Below are positions 34,380-43,520 of a DNA stretch of 64,000 nt, one piece after another (position 1 is the stretch's first letter; each line of letters begins with the position of its first letter). A program made the translations under genes and the position numbers. The DNA lies in contig JAQTLU010000001.1 of the NCBI GenBank assembly GCA_028714735.1, positions 62,001-126,000 on the forward strand, read 5' to 3'. The stretch comes from Gallionellaceae bacterium (lineage in GTDB: Bacteria; Pseudomonadota; Gammaproteobacteria; Burkholderiales; Thiobacillaceae). Below the pieces are notes generated by a model, which saw only the letters and a program-made list of their open reading frames with translations, ran no database searches and was not told where the DNA came from.

Positions 34380-35665
34380 GCCGCACCCTCGTTCACCGCA
34401 GCCGCACCACCATTGAAATCACCCTCAGCGTGCCGCCATGCTGGGACCAGTCCGTCATAGACTCCATTGATCAGGTGATCCCAGTTGAATTGGCCAGCAC
34501 GGGTTTGCGCACCTTGGCGCAGGCTAGCCAGAAACTCGGGGGCAGCAAGGATGCGTTCGAGCGCAGCCGCCAAGGCCTTCTCAACTTCGCAGCGTGTACG
34601 TCCGGCAACCTCCACCCTGATCCCGCAGGTTTCATCGACCAGCATTCCCGGCCCCCCCAGGTTCAGACAGACCACCGGCAAACCACGCGACATCGCCTCT
34701 AGCAGCACCAAGCCGCCGCTGTCATGCAGACTGGGAAACAGCAAGACATCGTGGTTGGCATACAACGCTTCCACTTCAGCATGCGGCAGCCAGTCGATCC
34801 AGTGCACCCGCCCGGCGATGCCAAGCCGGTCGGCCAGTCTGTGCCAAGCCGGACCGACCGGACCCTCGCCCACCAAGGTAAGCGATGCATCGGGAAACCG
34901 CGAGGCCACGGCGGCAAAAGCCGCCAGCCCGAGCGCCATGCCTTTCAAGCCGAGAAACCGCCCCACATAAAGTAACTTCACACCCCCTATGTTTTGTAAG
35001 TCGGCCCGCCGCAATTGCAATTCAGCCGACGGCTCGTAGGCGATGGCCAGTTGCAGGCGCGCCTTGGCGCGCGCCCAGGGCGGCAACTTGTTCAGGGTAT
35101 CGACCGAGGTCACCGGAATGCGGATAGCTTCGTGGTAGGTGCGGCGCACCAATGGGTCGATGCTGGCAAGCAAGCTCCAGCCATCCCGCATCAGGTCGAC
35201 ACCCCACTGGCGTAAGCCGATGACCGAGCGCAGGTTCCAAGGGGAGGCCTCGCCGCCACCGACCGGACCAAATATGAATGGAATGCCCAGGCGGCCCATG
35301 AAGCTCGGCGCACGATACTGCACCCAGGTGACATGGTGCACCAGATCAAAACCATTCTGCACGTGCGCCTGCATGGCTGCTTGGTAGGCGCCCCATTGCC
35401 AGAAGTAGTAATAGATATAGCGGAAGCGTGCCTTGAACAATTTCAGCCAAGGCAGCAACGCCCGACATTCGTGATAGATGAAGTTCAGGTTCCCCGGCTG
35501 ACTTTCAGTGGTTAAATGATGTTCTATGTCCTGCTGCATCACCCCGCGGGTGATCACCCAGACATCATGGCCACGCGAAGCCAGTTGCTTGGCCCATTGC
35601 CAGCCGAGCCGGCTCTCGGAACCGCTAGTGGGATGGCAGGCGTAGGCAGAGAGCAGAATCTTCAT
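34376..35665 (-). CDS. GT4 family glycosyltransferase
   Basis: A 429-residue enzyme starting MKILLSAYACHPTSGSESRLGWQWAKQLA. A central FIFGPVGGGEASP motif is typical of a subgroup of GT4 enzymes, and the C-terminal HDSGGLVLLEAMSRGLPVVCLNLGGP segment holds the donor-binding E-x7-E. It overlaps by ATGA the GH5 gene upstream and the next glycosyltransferase downstream. Donor and linkage cannot be inferred. Confidence 0.9.
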   Translation of the reverse strand: MKILLSAYACHPTSGSESRLGWQWAKQLASRGHDVWVITRGVMQQDIEHHLTTESQPGNLNFIYHECRALLPWLKLFKARFRYIYYYFWQWGAYQAAMQAHVQNGFDLVHHVTWVQYRAPSFMGRLGIPFIFGPVGGGEASPWNLRSVIGLRQWGVDLMRDGWSLLASIDPLVRRTYHEAIRIPVTSVDTLNKLPPWARAKARLQLAIAYEPSAELQLRRADLQNIGGVKLLYVGRFLGLKGMALGLAAFAAVASRFPDASLTLVGEGPVGPAWHRLADRLGIAGRVHWIDWLPHAEVEALYANHDVLLFPSLHDSGGLVLLEAMSRGLPVVCLNLGGPGMLVDETCGIRVEVAGRTRCEVEKALAAALERILAAPEFLASLRQGAQTRAGQFNWDHLINGVYDGLVPAWRHAEGDFNGGAAAVNEGAA

Positions 35666-36729
35666 TGGAATGGCGGCAGGTTCTTTTTCAGATAGCTGCG
35701 CAACAGAACCATGACGGGGGTACTTATGCTCCGCATGCTGGCAGCCTCAGCCACGCTCGCCGGCTTGGGCGACCACGCCTGCAATTCCATATCCCACAAG
35801 TGGTAACCCCGAAAAGCGTGGAAAGTCCAGGACCAACCCTCGGCCTCGAACAACTCGGCCACATCCTTGATCCAAAGGTAGGCCGTGCCCCCGGGCGCAT
35901 TTCGAACGCAGCTGAACTCACCGACATAGACAGGGAGCCTGTATTTGCGCACGAACTCCCGCATTGGCTCCAGTTGAGCGGAAAGACTGACCTTATTCCA
36001 TTCGGATGTTGGATAGCTTTCGCCAAATGACTCGCCCTTGATGCCCTGATGAGTTATTTCAATCGGCATATAAAAATGGGGCGAGTAGAGCACGTTGTTG
36101 TATGGCAGTGGCCTCTCCAATGCCTTGAAACCATAGTATGCATTGCCCCTCGGCGCCGGTTCATAAACGATCATTCTCTGCGGATCCTTCTGGCGTATCG
36201 CCCCGATGATCCGAGAAGCGAAATCGACATAGCGCCGGGATGCCTCGCGCCAATCCCCAGGGGGACTAGGCTCATTGATCAAATCAAACCCGCCCATGGC
36301 GGGCTGTTGTTTATATCGCTCCGCCAAGCCGGCCCATATCTTGATGATGCTTGCCTGCAAGGATGCGCTTTCCCAATACGCTGCCCGCTCCGGCGCCTCA
36401 GGCTCCATGGTCAGGATAACGTAGATACCCCTTTCCGCTGCAAGAGCTACAACACGATCCACTTCCTCCAGGTTGCCGGGAACTATTGAATAAGCTAGAC
36501 ATTGTTCACAACGCTCCAAGCTGATTCCCAAACGAACCAAGTTGACGCCCATGGCCGCCAGATCATCGAAATCCGTTGCAGATTTGCTTGATGCCCTATC
36601 CAAGGTGAAGCCGCGGTAAGTTTGCTTGAGAAAATCAGCCGCGGATAAGGTAGGCATCACAGCAGAAAATGCCGGGCCTACCAACACACAACAGGCCATC
36701 AGCACGATGAACCAACGGAAGATTTTCAT
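35662..36729 (-). CDS. Secreted glycoside hydrolase family 5 (cellulase-like) protein
   Basis: A 355-residue protein with an N-terminal signal sequence (FIVLMACCVLVGPAFSA). The GH5 barrel contains the acid/base glutamate in FDLINEPSPPG (about residue 153) and the nucleophile glutamate in YVGEFSC (about residue 274). It hydrolyses beta-glycosidic bonds after export. EPS operons often carry such an enzyme to trim chains, control length or clear misplaced polymer from the periplasm, so its target is probably the polymer made here. It sits between wzx and the glycosyltransferases. Confidence 0.87.
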   Translation of the reverse strand: MKIFRWFIVLMACCVLVGPAFSAVMPTLSAADFLKQTYRGFTLDRASSKSATDFDDLAAMGVNLVRLGISLERCEQCLAYSIVPGNLEEVDRVVALAAERGIYVILTMEPEAPERAAYWESASLQASIIKIWAGLAERYKQQPAMGGFDLINEPSPPGDWREASRRYVDFASRIIGAIRQKDPQRMIVYEPAPRGNAYYGFKALERPLPYNNVLYSPHFYMPIEITHQGIKGESFGESYPTSEWNKVSLSAQLEPMREFVRKYRLPVYVGEFSCVRNAPGGTAYLWIKDVAELFEAEGWSWTFHAFRGYHLWDMELQAWSPKPASVAEAASMRSISTPVMVLLRSYLKKNLPPFQ

Positions 36730-36755
36730 GGTTTCGCTCCTTGAATATGTGGAAT

Positions 36756-38261
36756 CTAATTCAGCCGTCGCCGAACTAAATTAGTTAGTTGGGAAATTTC
36801 ATCATTGGAGAATGGCCGCAACAGAATAACCAGTAGCACGAAGGCGGCCAGGCCCGCGCCTCCCCCCGTGGCCATACCAATCGTGTACTTGACCAGGTAT
36901 CCCAGCCCTATAGCCAGCCCGAATGCCAGCAATGCCCGGCTTATCAACGGTATGTCCAGTTTGAATGCCAGATTCTGGGGTGCAAGTCTGAAGCGGATGA
37001 AGGCGATGGCCAGCAGATTCCCTATCAGGTTGGCCAGAACGATGGACCAGGCGCCGATGACGGGAAACAGGGGAAGCGCCAACAGAAGCGCACCGGACAG
37101 GATCAGATTGTTGTATATCAGCAGGACGTTGCGTTCCAGGGTCTGGCATAGCAAAGCATGCTGGATTTGGAGGCTCTCCAGCACCAGCAAGCCTAGCATG
37201 GCGGCAACAAGATAAACGGTGCTGCCATACTTGCCGGCAGTGAGCGCATCCAGCGCAGGTCCACCGAAAAACAACAAGAGCAAGGCCGCTGCGCTCATCA
37301 GAATCAGGTTCACACGGAAAATCAGGTTGGCCATGCGTTCGAGGTATTGCAGTTGCCCGGTCTCTGCATAGCGGGCGAAATACAATGGTCGGATAAAACC
37401 GATCAGCAGCGCGCTGGGTAGGAATCGGCGAAAAAGGTTGGCCAACGAATCCGCGAAGCCGTAATCACCCATGGCCTGTGGTGTCAGGAAGCGTGCAGAA
37501 ACAGCCCGGTTGGGCTGGCTACCATATAGAAGCGTGCTGAGTGAAAAGCCATAACCGCTCAAGGCATAGCGTGAAATTCGTAGCTTGTTTTCCTTGAACC
37601 AAGAGAGACTGCCTGCTTGGCGATAAGGATCCTGGCGCTGGTTATGCCACATTCCCAGCAAGAGCAGAGCTAAGGCTAGACTTTCACAAATTATCTCGAT
37701 CCCGACCACCCGGGCCAGATTGGCTTCGCCGCGCATGTAGCTAGCCCCAAGCAGCGCCAGACGCAAAGCCGCCGTAGCCGCGATGGTGTATTGGGAGGTC
37801 TTCTGCCACATCAGTGACTCCATGACCCGGGCTAACAAGTACCACATCAAGCCTGCCCAACCTGCCAACAGGAACCAGGGAAATAGAGTAATCCGCTCAC
37901 TGAAACCAAGCCAGCCAGCCAACCAAGGGCTCACCAACGCCAAGCCGGCAAGTGAAAGGCCAAAAACCCAGGCCCTACTCAACAACCCATTGCGAATGAG
38001 GCGGTATAGTGCCAGCCCATTGTTGTCCGCCCGCAATTCAGGAACGAAGCGAAATAGCGTCTGGTTGATGCCGAACGAAGCCGCCATACCGGTCAGTGTC
38101 ACCAACGCCTCAAACACGATCAGGATGGCGTAGTCCTCCTTGGGCAGAGCCCGCGCCAGCAAAAGCATGACCGAGAGGGTTGAGACAGCGGTGAACGCCT
38201 TGCCGGTCAAAAAATGGATGAGACTACGCCTGACCCGGCTGGAACTGTAATGCTTAACCAT
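36756..38261 (-). CDS. Oligosaccharide flippase (Wzx-type, MOP superfamily)
   Basis: A 501-residue integral membrane protein with about 12-14 hydrophobic helices. It begins SRVRRSLIHFLTGKAFTAVSTLSVMLLLARALPKEDYAIL, the typical first helix of polysaccharide flippases. It would move the undecaprenyl-linked repeat unit to the periplasmic side. Its start overlaps the end of the polymerase gene by 8 bp, giving a wzy-wzx pair and supporting a Wzx/Wzy-dependent EPS pathway. Confidence 0.88.
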   Translation of the reverse strand: MVKHYSSSRVRRSLIHFLTGKAFTAVSTLSVMLLLARALPKEDYAILIVFEALVTLTGMAASFGINQTLFRFVPELRADNNGLALYRLIRNGLLSRAWVFGLSLAGLALVSPWLAGWLGFSERITLFPWFLLAGWAGLMWYLLARVMESLMWQKTSQYTIAATAALRLALLGASYMRGEANLARVVGIEIICESLALALLLLGMWHNQRQDPYRQAGSLSWFKENKLRISRYALSGYGFSLSTLLYGSQPNRAVSARFLTPQAMGDYGFADSLANLFRRFLPSALLIGFIRPLYFARYAETGQLQYLERMANLIFRVNLILMSAAALLLLFFGGPALDALTAGKYGSTVYLVAAMLGLLVLESLQIQHALLCQTLERNVLLIYNNLILSGALLLALPLFPVIGAWSIVLANLIGNLLAIAFIRFRLAPQNLAFKLDIPLISRALLAFGLAIGLGYLVKYTIGMATGGGAGLAAFVLLVILLRPFSNDEISQLTNLVRRRLN

Positions 38262-39801
38262 TTACCGGTTGGCCGTTGCACGCGCTATGCGGCATCGAAA
38301 AATGCCGCAAATGCCGCGCCGAATATATTAGATACCCCACGATCAATACAAACAGGCTCTGAAACGCCATATCGAACACGAAGAAACTTTTATGCACGAT
38401 GCTTAAAGCCAGGATGGCTACACCCGACTGCAAACCCTTGAATAGTGCCACTGCCTGTGGCCGTTCGCAGGTCGCCTGCGCCAAACGCCCGGCCAGACGG
38501 TAGGTGCTGATGAACAGCACCGCCACCAGCGCCAACCCGATCAAGCCAACGTCCCACAGCAAGGCACTCAGCCCGGTAAGGCCGATCCCCATCCCGTGAT
38601 AACGGCGCGCCGCGATAGTGTTACTGACATCCAGCAACAAGGCACCTTCCTGGGTTTCACCCAGGCCATGGCCAATCAAGGCATGCCAAATGTCCCGAGG
38701 AAAGTGTTCCTGAAACCAGAAGGTCAAAGCGGTCCATCGGTTGAGCGCAAAGGCGCCATAGCCCCTGTCGAAATTCTGCTCTTTCAGGAATTCCAGGTAC
38801 TGGCCTAAGTCATGCACCTTGCCGGACTCGGCTGCTATATGGGCATAGAAGGACACGAACACAAACAGGAACAGCAACAGGACTATATTACCCAGGATGA
38901 AGCGTGCCGGACGGCGAACGATGTCGTCCCAGTACAGCACAAGGAACATCACCCAGGCATAGAAAAAGGCGACCTTCGCTTCGTTGAGAAATACTGGAAA
39001 TATTAGTAGCAGCACGCCGGGGAAAACCAGCGCGGAGGCCAGGATTTTCTGCCGCCACAGTGAGAGCAGAATGCCGACTGCGATAAAGAGAAAGGCCGTC
39101 AGCACGGCATTATTACCGCCCCCATACAACTCCGCACCAAACGTACCTGCAATCACGTCCTCAGGGGAGAGACCAGTAGCGCTAGACCGTATCGGGACCA
39201 GAAATAAATACTGATGCAGCACAAACGGTATCTGCAGCAGGGCGATGGCTATTAACAGTTTGGTTAGGCCCCGGCTGAAATCGCCCTGAGAGTGGATGAG
39301 CGCAAATACCGCAATGAGCCCCCAAACCTGAAAATAACTCTTCAACCCGACAATCGATGTAGCAAGCCCACTCCAATTGATTAGCGTGGTCATCAGCGCA
39401 GCAGTCACAAATGCCACCACCCACCACAGCAGTGCCGGTTGTCTAGCCTGCGTGACCTGGCCTGGCTTGAACGCCTGTAGTATTAGAAGCGCAATCGGAA
39501 CTCCGATGGCCAGCGGTGGAATAAGCCAGCGGATGTTCTGGAATTGTGGCGCATAGAGCCTTACCACCCCCAGGACAACAATCCCGCAGAAAAGCAGCAA
39601 CCATGTGAAGTGCCATGGATAAAAAGCCAGCACCACCGTGAGTAGCATCACCACAGGAATGATGACGAGGAAAACGCTGCCAGTGGCTGAGAGAAGACCC
39701 GCTATCGGGGCCAGCAACAGGAAAGAAAAGACTATTAGCCAGATAGCCAACGGCGGTGCAGTACGTCGATGATTCAACAAGAGCGATTCAGATTGCTTCA
39801 T
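38254..39801 (-). CDS. O-antigen-polymerase/ligase-like membrane protein (Wzy)
   Basis: A 515-residue protein with about 11-12 membrane helices and one large periplasmic loop (about residues 320-400, around ESGKVHDLGQYLEFLKEQNFD), the topology of Wzy polymerases and WaaL ligases. It probably polymerises repeat units in the periplasm. It overlaps the sulfotransferase upstream by ATGA and wzx downstream. Wzy and WaaL cannot be separated by sequence alone, but the EPS context favours a polymerase. Confidence 0.85.
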   Translation of the reverse strand: MKQSESLLLNHRRTAPPLAIWLIVFSFLLLAPIAGLLSATGSVFLVIIPVVMLLTVVLAFYPWHFTWLLLFCGIVVLGVVRLYAPQFQNIRWLIPPLAIGVPIALLILQAFKPGQVTQARQPALLWWVVAFVTAALMTTLINWSGLATSIVGLKSYFQVWGLIAVFALIHSQGDFSRGLTKLLIAIALLQIPFVLHQYLFLVPIRSSATGLSPEDVIAGTFGAELYGGGNNAVLTAFLFIAVGILLSLWRQKILASALVFPGVLLLIFPVFLNEAKVAFFYAWVMFLVLYWDDIVRRPARFILGNIVLLLFLFVFVSFYAHIAAESGKVHDLGQYLEFLKEQNFDRGYGAFALNRWTALTFWFQEHFPRDIWHALIGHGLGETQEGALLLDVSNTIAARRYHGMGIGLTGLSALLWDVGLIGLALVAVLFISTYRLAGRLAQATCERPQAVALFKGLQSGVAILALSIVHKSFFVFDMAFQSLFVLIVGYLIYSARHLRHFSMPHSACNGQPVNG

Positions 39802-40643
39802 GACTGATGCCAGCTTTCCAGATCGCGACCTAGCAGTTGTTCCAACGCCTTGATTTCTTCCCTAAACGTTTCCTTGAGTTTCTTGATTGCCTCAGCTGGA
39901 ACCGGCGGTATGGTGGCTTCGCTTGATTTACGGTTGATGCCACGGTAAAGCCTTCGCAGGCCACTATCTCCCAAGGCTTTCCAGATGTGACCGAGACCAA
40001 GTTGCCGAGTGGATTTTCTAACAAGTCTGATGGCTTCATCCATGCGCCTGTAGCGCACTACATAGCTCGGATTGCTTTTTTCATACAACGCAGCCGATCG
40101 ATGATCGGGATCAATGTTGAGGAATTCATAAACCCTGCGCGCTGTTCCTTCAGGGCTTTTCCGGATGTCATCCATAAGAACCACTAACACCTGATCCTTC
40201 GGGAAGCAGGCCAGCCAGCGGGACAAGTGAGTTGCGTAGCGTCCTTGATCAAAATAACTGGGGTTGTCTGCCAACGCCGTTTCAAAACCGAAGTCTGGCC
40301 CGGAGACGGCACCAACCCTGATCATATGGCGATGCTGCGAAAGCGCGCGCTCGACCGGGTCGCGTAGTGACAGCAGGATACGCAAACCAGGTGAATAAAG
40401 CTGAACCCGCTCAGGGACGGAAGCTTCATTGAAATAGGACGGCGATATCTCCCCGACGGCCTTGGCACTCGCTTTATTCGGGAACTGACTTTCGTACCAC
40501 GAGTAACCGTTTTCATAGTGATATGAAAAGAAATCCAGCTCTTTCTTCTCACTGAGCGCAACCTCAGGGTGATCGGCCAGGATGTCGTAAAGCCAGGAAG
40601 ATGCGCACTTCTGGGCGCCGATCCCAATGAATGTCGGCTTCAT
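39798..40643 (-). CDS. Sulfotransferase (EPS locus, third of three)
   Basis: A 281-residue enzyme with FIGIGAQKCASSWLYDILADHP (PAPS loop, K in the GAQKCASSW pattern typical of heparan-sulfate-type sulfotransferases), EKKELDFFSYHY, and the 3'-phosphate segment ILLSLRDPVERALSQHRHM near residue 91. It lies between epsI and wzy with ATGA overlaps on both sides and close to the PAPS-forming Sat-CysC gene. It likely sulfates the EPS repeat unit in the cytoplasm. Confidence 0.9.
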   Translation of the reverse strand: MKPTFIGIGAQKCASSWLYDILADHPEVALSEKKELDFFSYHYENGYSWYESQFPNKASAKAVGEISPSYFNEASVPERVQLYSPGLRILLSLRDPVERALSQHRHMIRVGAVSGPDFGFETALADNPSYFDQGRYATHLSRWLACFPKDQVLVVLMDDIRKSPEGTARRVYEFLNIDPDHRSAALYEKSNPSYVVRYRRMDEAIRLVRKSTRQLGLGHIWKALGDSGLRRLYRGINRKSSEATIPPVPAEAIKKLKETFREEIKALEQLLGRDLESWHQS

Positions 40644-41326
40644 GATGCCTTGCCCAGAAGTTTGGTTTTGGCCGCCTCGCTGACATCCATCAGTAAGGAT
40701 TTTATAAATTGCTCTTGAATTACATACTCTTTATCCGAATCCTGCCCTATGGATGAGACTCGGAATAGCAGACCGTCAGGCACACGACCAGTGAGGCCAT
40801 AGCGAAGCTGCTCCAGCTTTTTTGGCAGGCCATCTCCAGTTACCTTTTGACCTACCCTCATCCAGTACGTAATCGGCTCGTTGCGTGCCCCCTGTGATGC
40901 GACCAGACGGCGTACCGGTATCGGGCCGTCAGGACCTTGAATCAGACCGTCAGCCACATCCTTCAGGACATGGAAGCCCTGCGCCGGATAACAGACCTCA
41001 GGCTTGTGCATTTGCATGGCGTCCGATTGATCGCCGCCATAGGCGATGGACAGCATGACACGTGCGCCTTTGCCATCTATGTAAGTCCGCGTTAGCGTCT
41101 GGTTGTATATCCTGTCCAGTTTGGCACGCACTTCGGGGCTGACCATCATACGATCCAGTTCATCGACCATCCGCCAATCGCCGAACTGCTTTGGAATCAT
41201 GGTCTCCAGATTGATCTTCGGGCCTTGGTCGGCCACCTTATGGGTTGGCTTCAGTGCGACCGCCAGCCCGGCTGCTGCCAGCATCACCACACCTATCAGC
41301 AGATACTTGAAGCTCAATCCTTTCAA
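40640..41326 (-). CDS. epsI: EpsI family protein (exosortase-associated)
   Basis: A 228-residue protein with one N-terminal membrane helix (YLLIGVVMLAAAGLAVAL) and the EpsI domain (DUF3485) in the periplasm, including the conserved MHKPEVCYPAQGF motif. In many genomes it is fused to or follows the exosortase and helps the sorting or EPS system; its exact activity is unknown. The TTG start at 41326 overlaps the sat-cysC stop (TTGA), and another in-frame TTG lies three codons on. It belongs with xrtB two genes upstream. Confidence 0.88.
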   Translation of the reverse strand: MKGLSFKYLLIGVVMLAAAGLAVALKPTHKVADQGPKINLETMIPKQFGDWRMVDELDRMMVSPEVRAKLDRIYNQTLTRTYIDGKGARVMLSIAYGGDQSDAMQMHKPEVCYPAQGFHVLKDVADGLIQGPDGPIPVRRLVASQGARNEPITYWMRVGQKVTGDGLPKKLEQLRYGLTGRVPDGLLFRVSSIGQDSDKEYVIQEQFIKSLLMDVSEAAKTKLLGKAS

Positions 41327-43089
41327 TGTAAATACCCCTCATGTTCCAGTTTGAGGATGACGCTCTGTACGGCCTCATCCACACTGTACCGGGACGTATC
41401 TATAGCCAACTCCGGTTGCTCCGGTATTTCATAAGGGTCGGACACCCCGGTGAATTCCGGAATGAGTCCGGCGCGGGCCTTGGCATAGAGCCCCTTGCGG
41501 TCGCGCCCTTCGCAGACCTCGATGGGGGTCGATACGTGGACCTCGATGAAACCGCCCCAGCATTCGATCATGTCGCGCACGTCGCGCCGGGTCTTGCGGT
41601 AGGGGGCGATGGGCGCGCAGACGGCGATGCCGCCGTGCTTGGTGATCTCGCTGGCGACGAAGCCGATGCGGCGGATGTTGATGTCGCGGTGTTCCTTGGA
41701 GAAGCCCAGTTCGGACGACAGGTTCTTGCGCACGATGTCGCCGTCGAGCAGGGTGACGCGGCGTCCGCCCATTTCCAGCAGCTTGACGGCCAGGGCCTTG
41801 GCCACGGTCGACTTGCCGGCGCCGGACAGGCCGGTGAGGAATACGGTGAAGCCCTGCTGGCTGCGCGGCGGATAGGAGCGGCGCAGTTCCTCGACCACTT
41901 CCGGATAGGTGAACCAGTCGGGGATCTTCAGGCCCTGCATCAGCCGGCGGTTGAGTTCCTGGCCGCCCATGACCTGCTTGCGGCTGTAGGCCGGGGCCTG
42001 TTCCTGGGGCAGGTATTCGTCGCGGTCCTCGACATAGACCATGCGCGGAAAGGGCACCAGGGTGACGGCGATGGCTTGCAGGCACCGATCAAAATAAGCG
42101 GATTGCTGATCGCCGCCAGTCTGGGCGGGTTGGGCTTCCCCCTCTCCCCTGGCCCCTCCCCCTCGGTGGGGGGAGGGGAGGCAGGCGTAGTCCTGGCCGC
42201 GGCGGCGCATGCCTTCATCCTGGGTCTCGCCACCGACGACCAGGTGCGAGACGCCATAGTTGCGCGCCATCACGGCGCGCAGCAGGATTTCCCGCGGCCC
42301 GGCCGGCAGGGGAATCATCGGGCTGAGCGCAAAGAAGGCCGTGGCGCCAGGCAGCCGGGGCAACAGGGCCTGGCAGGCCCGGACCAGGGTGACGTGGCTG
42401 GATTCCAGCACCGGGTCGGAACCGGCGGCGGGCTGGATGAGCAGGTTGGCCTCGTGCTGCGCCGCCGCCTGGAGGACGAATTCGAGTTGCGGGCGGTGCA
42501 TGGGCCGGCCGGGCTGGCTGGCCAGCACCCGGCGCCAGCCACGGCGGCTGAATTGTTCGCGCAGTTCGCGCGGGGTGAAGCGCACGGCGGGGAAGTCGTG
42601 CCTGGGCGGCAGGGCGACGCCCTCGACCCGGCCGGCGACATAGTATTCGCCTGGTTGCGCCAGGGGCTGGGCCAACGGCACGCCGGCGGCTTCGGCCAGG
42701 GCGGCCTCGGCCTCCGGGTCGGCCGGCCAGACCTCGGCAACATGCAGTATGGCGGGCATGAAGCCCTCGCCGTCGCGCAGGGCCACGGCCTGGCCGGGCT
42801 GCAATGCCTGGGCCGCCTTGGCAGCGACGGCCAGCATCACCGGCTGCGGCCAGGCGCGGCCGTCGGCGAGTTGCAAGGTCTTCAATACGCTGTCCAGGTC
42901 GGCCCGGCCCAGGTAGCCCGGCAGCGGCGAGTAGGCGCCGTTCAGGAGCAGTTCCAGTTGGCAGATCTGCGTCCAGCTCAGGTCCAGCGAAGGCATGGCG
43001 AATGCCTCCTGGCGGATCGCCGCGGCGCGGTCCTCCAGGACCAGCAGTTCGACGAGTTGGTCGCCATAGGGCGGGATCAGGCTTTGCAT
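41323..43089 (-). CDS. Sat-CysC fusion: degenerate ATP-sulfurylase domain plus APS kinase
   Basis: A 588-residue protein. Residues about 1-400 have the ATP-sulfurylase fold, and residues 410-588 are an APS kinase with an intact P-loop (GLSGAGKST), LLDGD and KARAGLIPEFTG. The sulfurylase motifs are altered: the QxRNPxHRAH segment reads QPGRPMHRPQ (192-201), so the second histidine of HXXH is lost, and GRDHAG reads GGETQDEG (286-293). A repeat-derived insertion (about 303-330, ACLPSPHRGGGARGEG) follows. The kinase probably makes PAPS for the sulfotransferases of this locus, while the sulfurylase half may be inactive. The start ATG 43089 excludes repeat-coded upstream codons. Confidence 0.88.
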   Translation of the reverse strand: MQSLIPPYGDQLVELLVLEDRAAAIRQEAFAMPSLDLSWTQICQLELLLNGAYSPLPGYLGRADLDSVLKTLQLADGRAWPQPVMLAVAAKAAQALQPGQAVALRDGEGFMPAILHVAEVWPADPEAEAALAEAAGVPLAQPLAQPGEYYVAGRVEGVALPPRHDFPAVRFTPRELREQFSRRGWRRVLASQPGRPMHRPQLEFVLQAAAQHEANLLIQPAAGSDPVLESSHVTLVRACQALLPRLPGATAFFALSPMIPLPAGPREILLRAVMARNYGVSHLVVGGETQDEGMRRRGQDYACLPSPHRGGGARGEGEAQPAQTGGDQQSAYFDRCLQAIAVTLVPFPRMVYVEDRDEYLPQEQAPAYSRKQVMGGQELNRRLMQGLKIPDWFTYPEVVEELRRSYPPRSQQGFTVFLTGLSGAGKSTVAKALAVKLLEMGGRRVTLLDGDIVRKNLSSELGFSKEHRDINIRRIGFVASEITKHGGIAVCAPIAPYRKTRRDVRDMIECWGGFIEVHVSTPIEVCEGRDRKGLYAKARAGLIPEFTGVSDPYEIPEQPELAIDTSRYSVDEAVQSVILKLEHEGYLH

Positions 43090-43104
43090 GGGAGGTTCAA
43101 GATT

Positions 43105-43160
43105 CAAGGGGCAAGGGGCAAGGGGCAAGGGGCAAGGGGCAAGGGGCAAGGGGCAAGGGG
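43105..43160. repeat. Tandem heptamer repeat (CAAGGGG x8)
   Basis: Eight perfect copies of CAAGGGG plus a partial ninth lie between the four-helix-bundle stop and the sat-cysC start. Related pieces recur at about 43530-43557 and in the 21-bp array within xrtB. Confidence 0.95.
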
Positions 43161-43166
43161 CAAGGT

Positions 43167-43520
43167 TCAATTCGCTCGGGCTCGGATGGTCTTTATCAGG
43201 CCGTGGAGCATTCTGGAGATTTCTTCAGCTTCTGCCAGCCAGTGCTTGCCTTGTTCAGATTCGATGTAGCCGATGTCCATGCCTATATATATCTGTGTCC
43301 TGAGTTCGCCGGCGGAGCCTTTGGCGTAGTTGAGGAAGTTGGCGTTTTCCTTGTCGGTCCCGCGTTCGTGGCCTTCTGCGATGTTGGATGGAATCGACAG
43401 GCCGGCACGGGTGATCTGGTCGCGGTAACCATAATCCTTGATGTCGACCATCGCCCTGTAGAGGTCTGCACTCAGCCTTGCCGACCGCTTCCAGACATCC
43501 AGTTCCTCAAACCGGCCCAT
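43167..43520 (-). CDS. Four-helix-bundle protein (23S rRNA intervening-sequence family)
   Basis: A 117-residue helical protein, MGRFEELDVWKRSARLSADLYRAM ... LSIPSNIAEGHERG ... GELRTQIYIGMDIGYI, matching the IVS/four-helix-bundle family first seen inside 23S rRNA intervening sequences. Free-standing copies are scattered through many genomes, often near repeats; the molecular role is unknown. ATG 43520 has AAGGAG upstream at good spacing and lies inside the last codons of xrtB. It interrupts the link between xrtB and the sat-cysC/epsI pair and looks like an acquired element. Confidence 0.85.
   Translation of the reverse strand: MGRFEELDVWKRSARLSADLYRAMVDIKDYGYRDQITRAGLSIPSNIAEGHERGTDKENANFLNYAKGSAGELRTQIYIGMDIGYIESEQGKHWLAEAEEISRMLHGLIKTIRARAN

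Noticed and set aside
43105-43160. Frame extension of Sat-CysC through the heptamer array (Pro/Leu/Cys-rich N-terminus)
   Set aside because: The extension is purely repeat-coded; the conserved sulfurylase N-terminus begins at the ATG at 43089.
41341-43269. 642-codon plus-strand frame opposite sat-cysC
   Set aside because: Shadow frame. It runs through the CAAGGGG array as GKGQGARGKGQGARGK repeats, showing it is non-coding.
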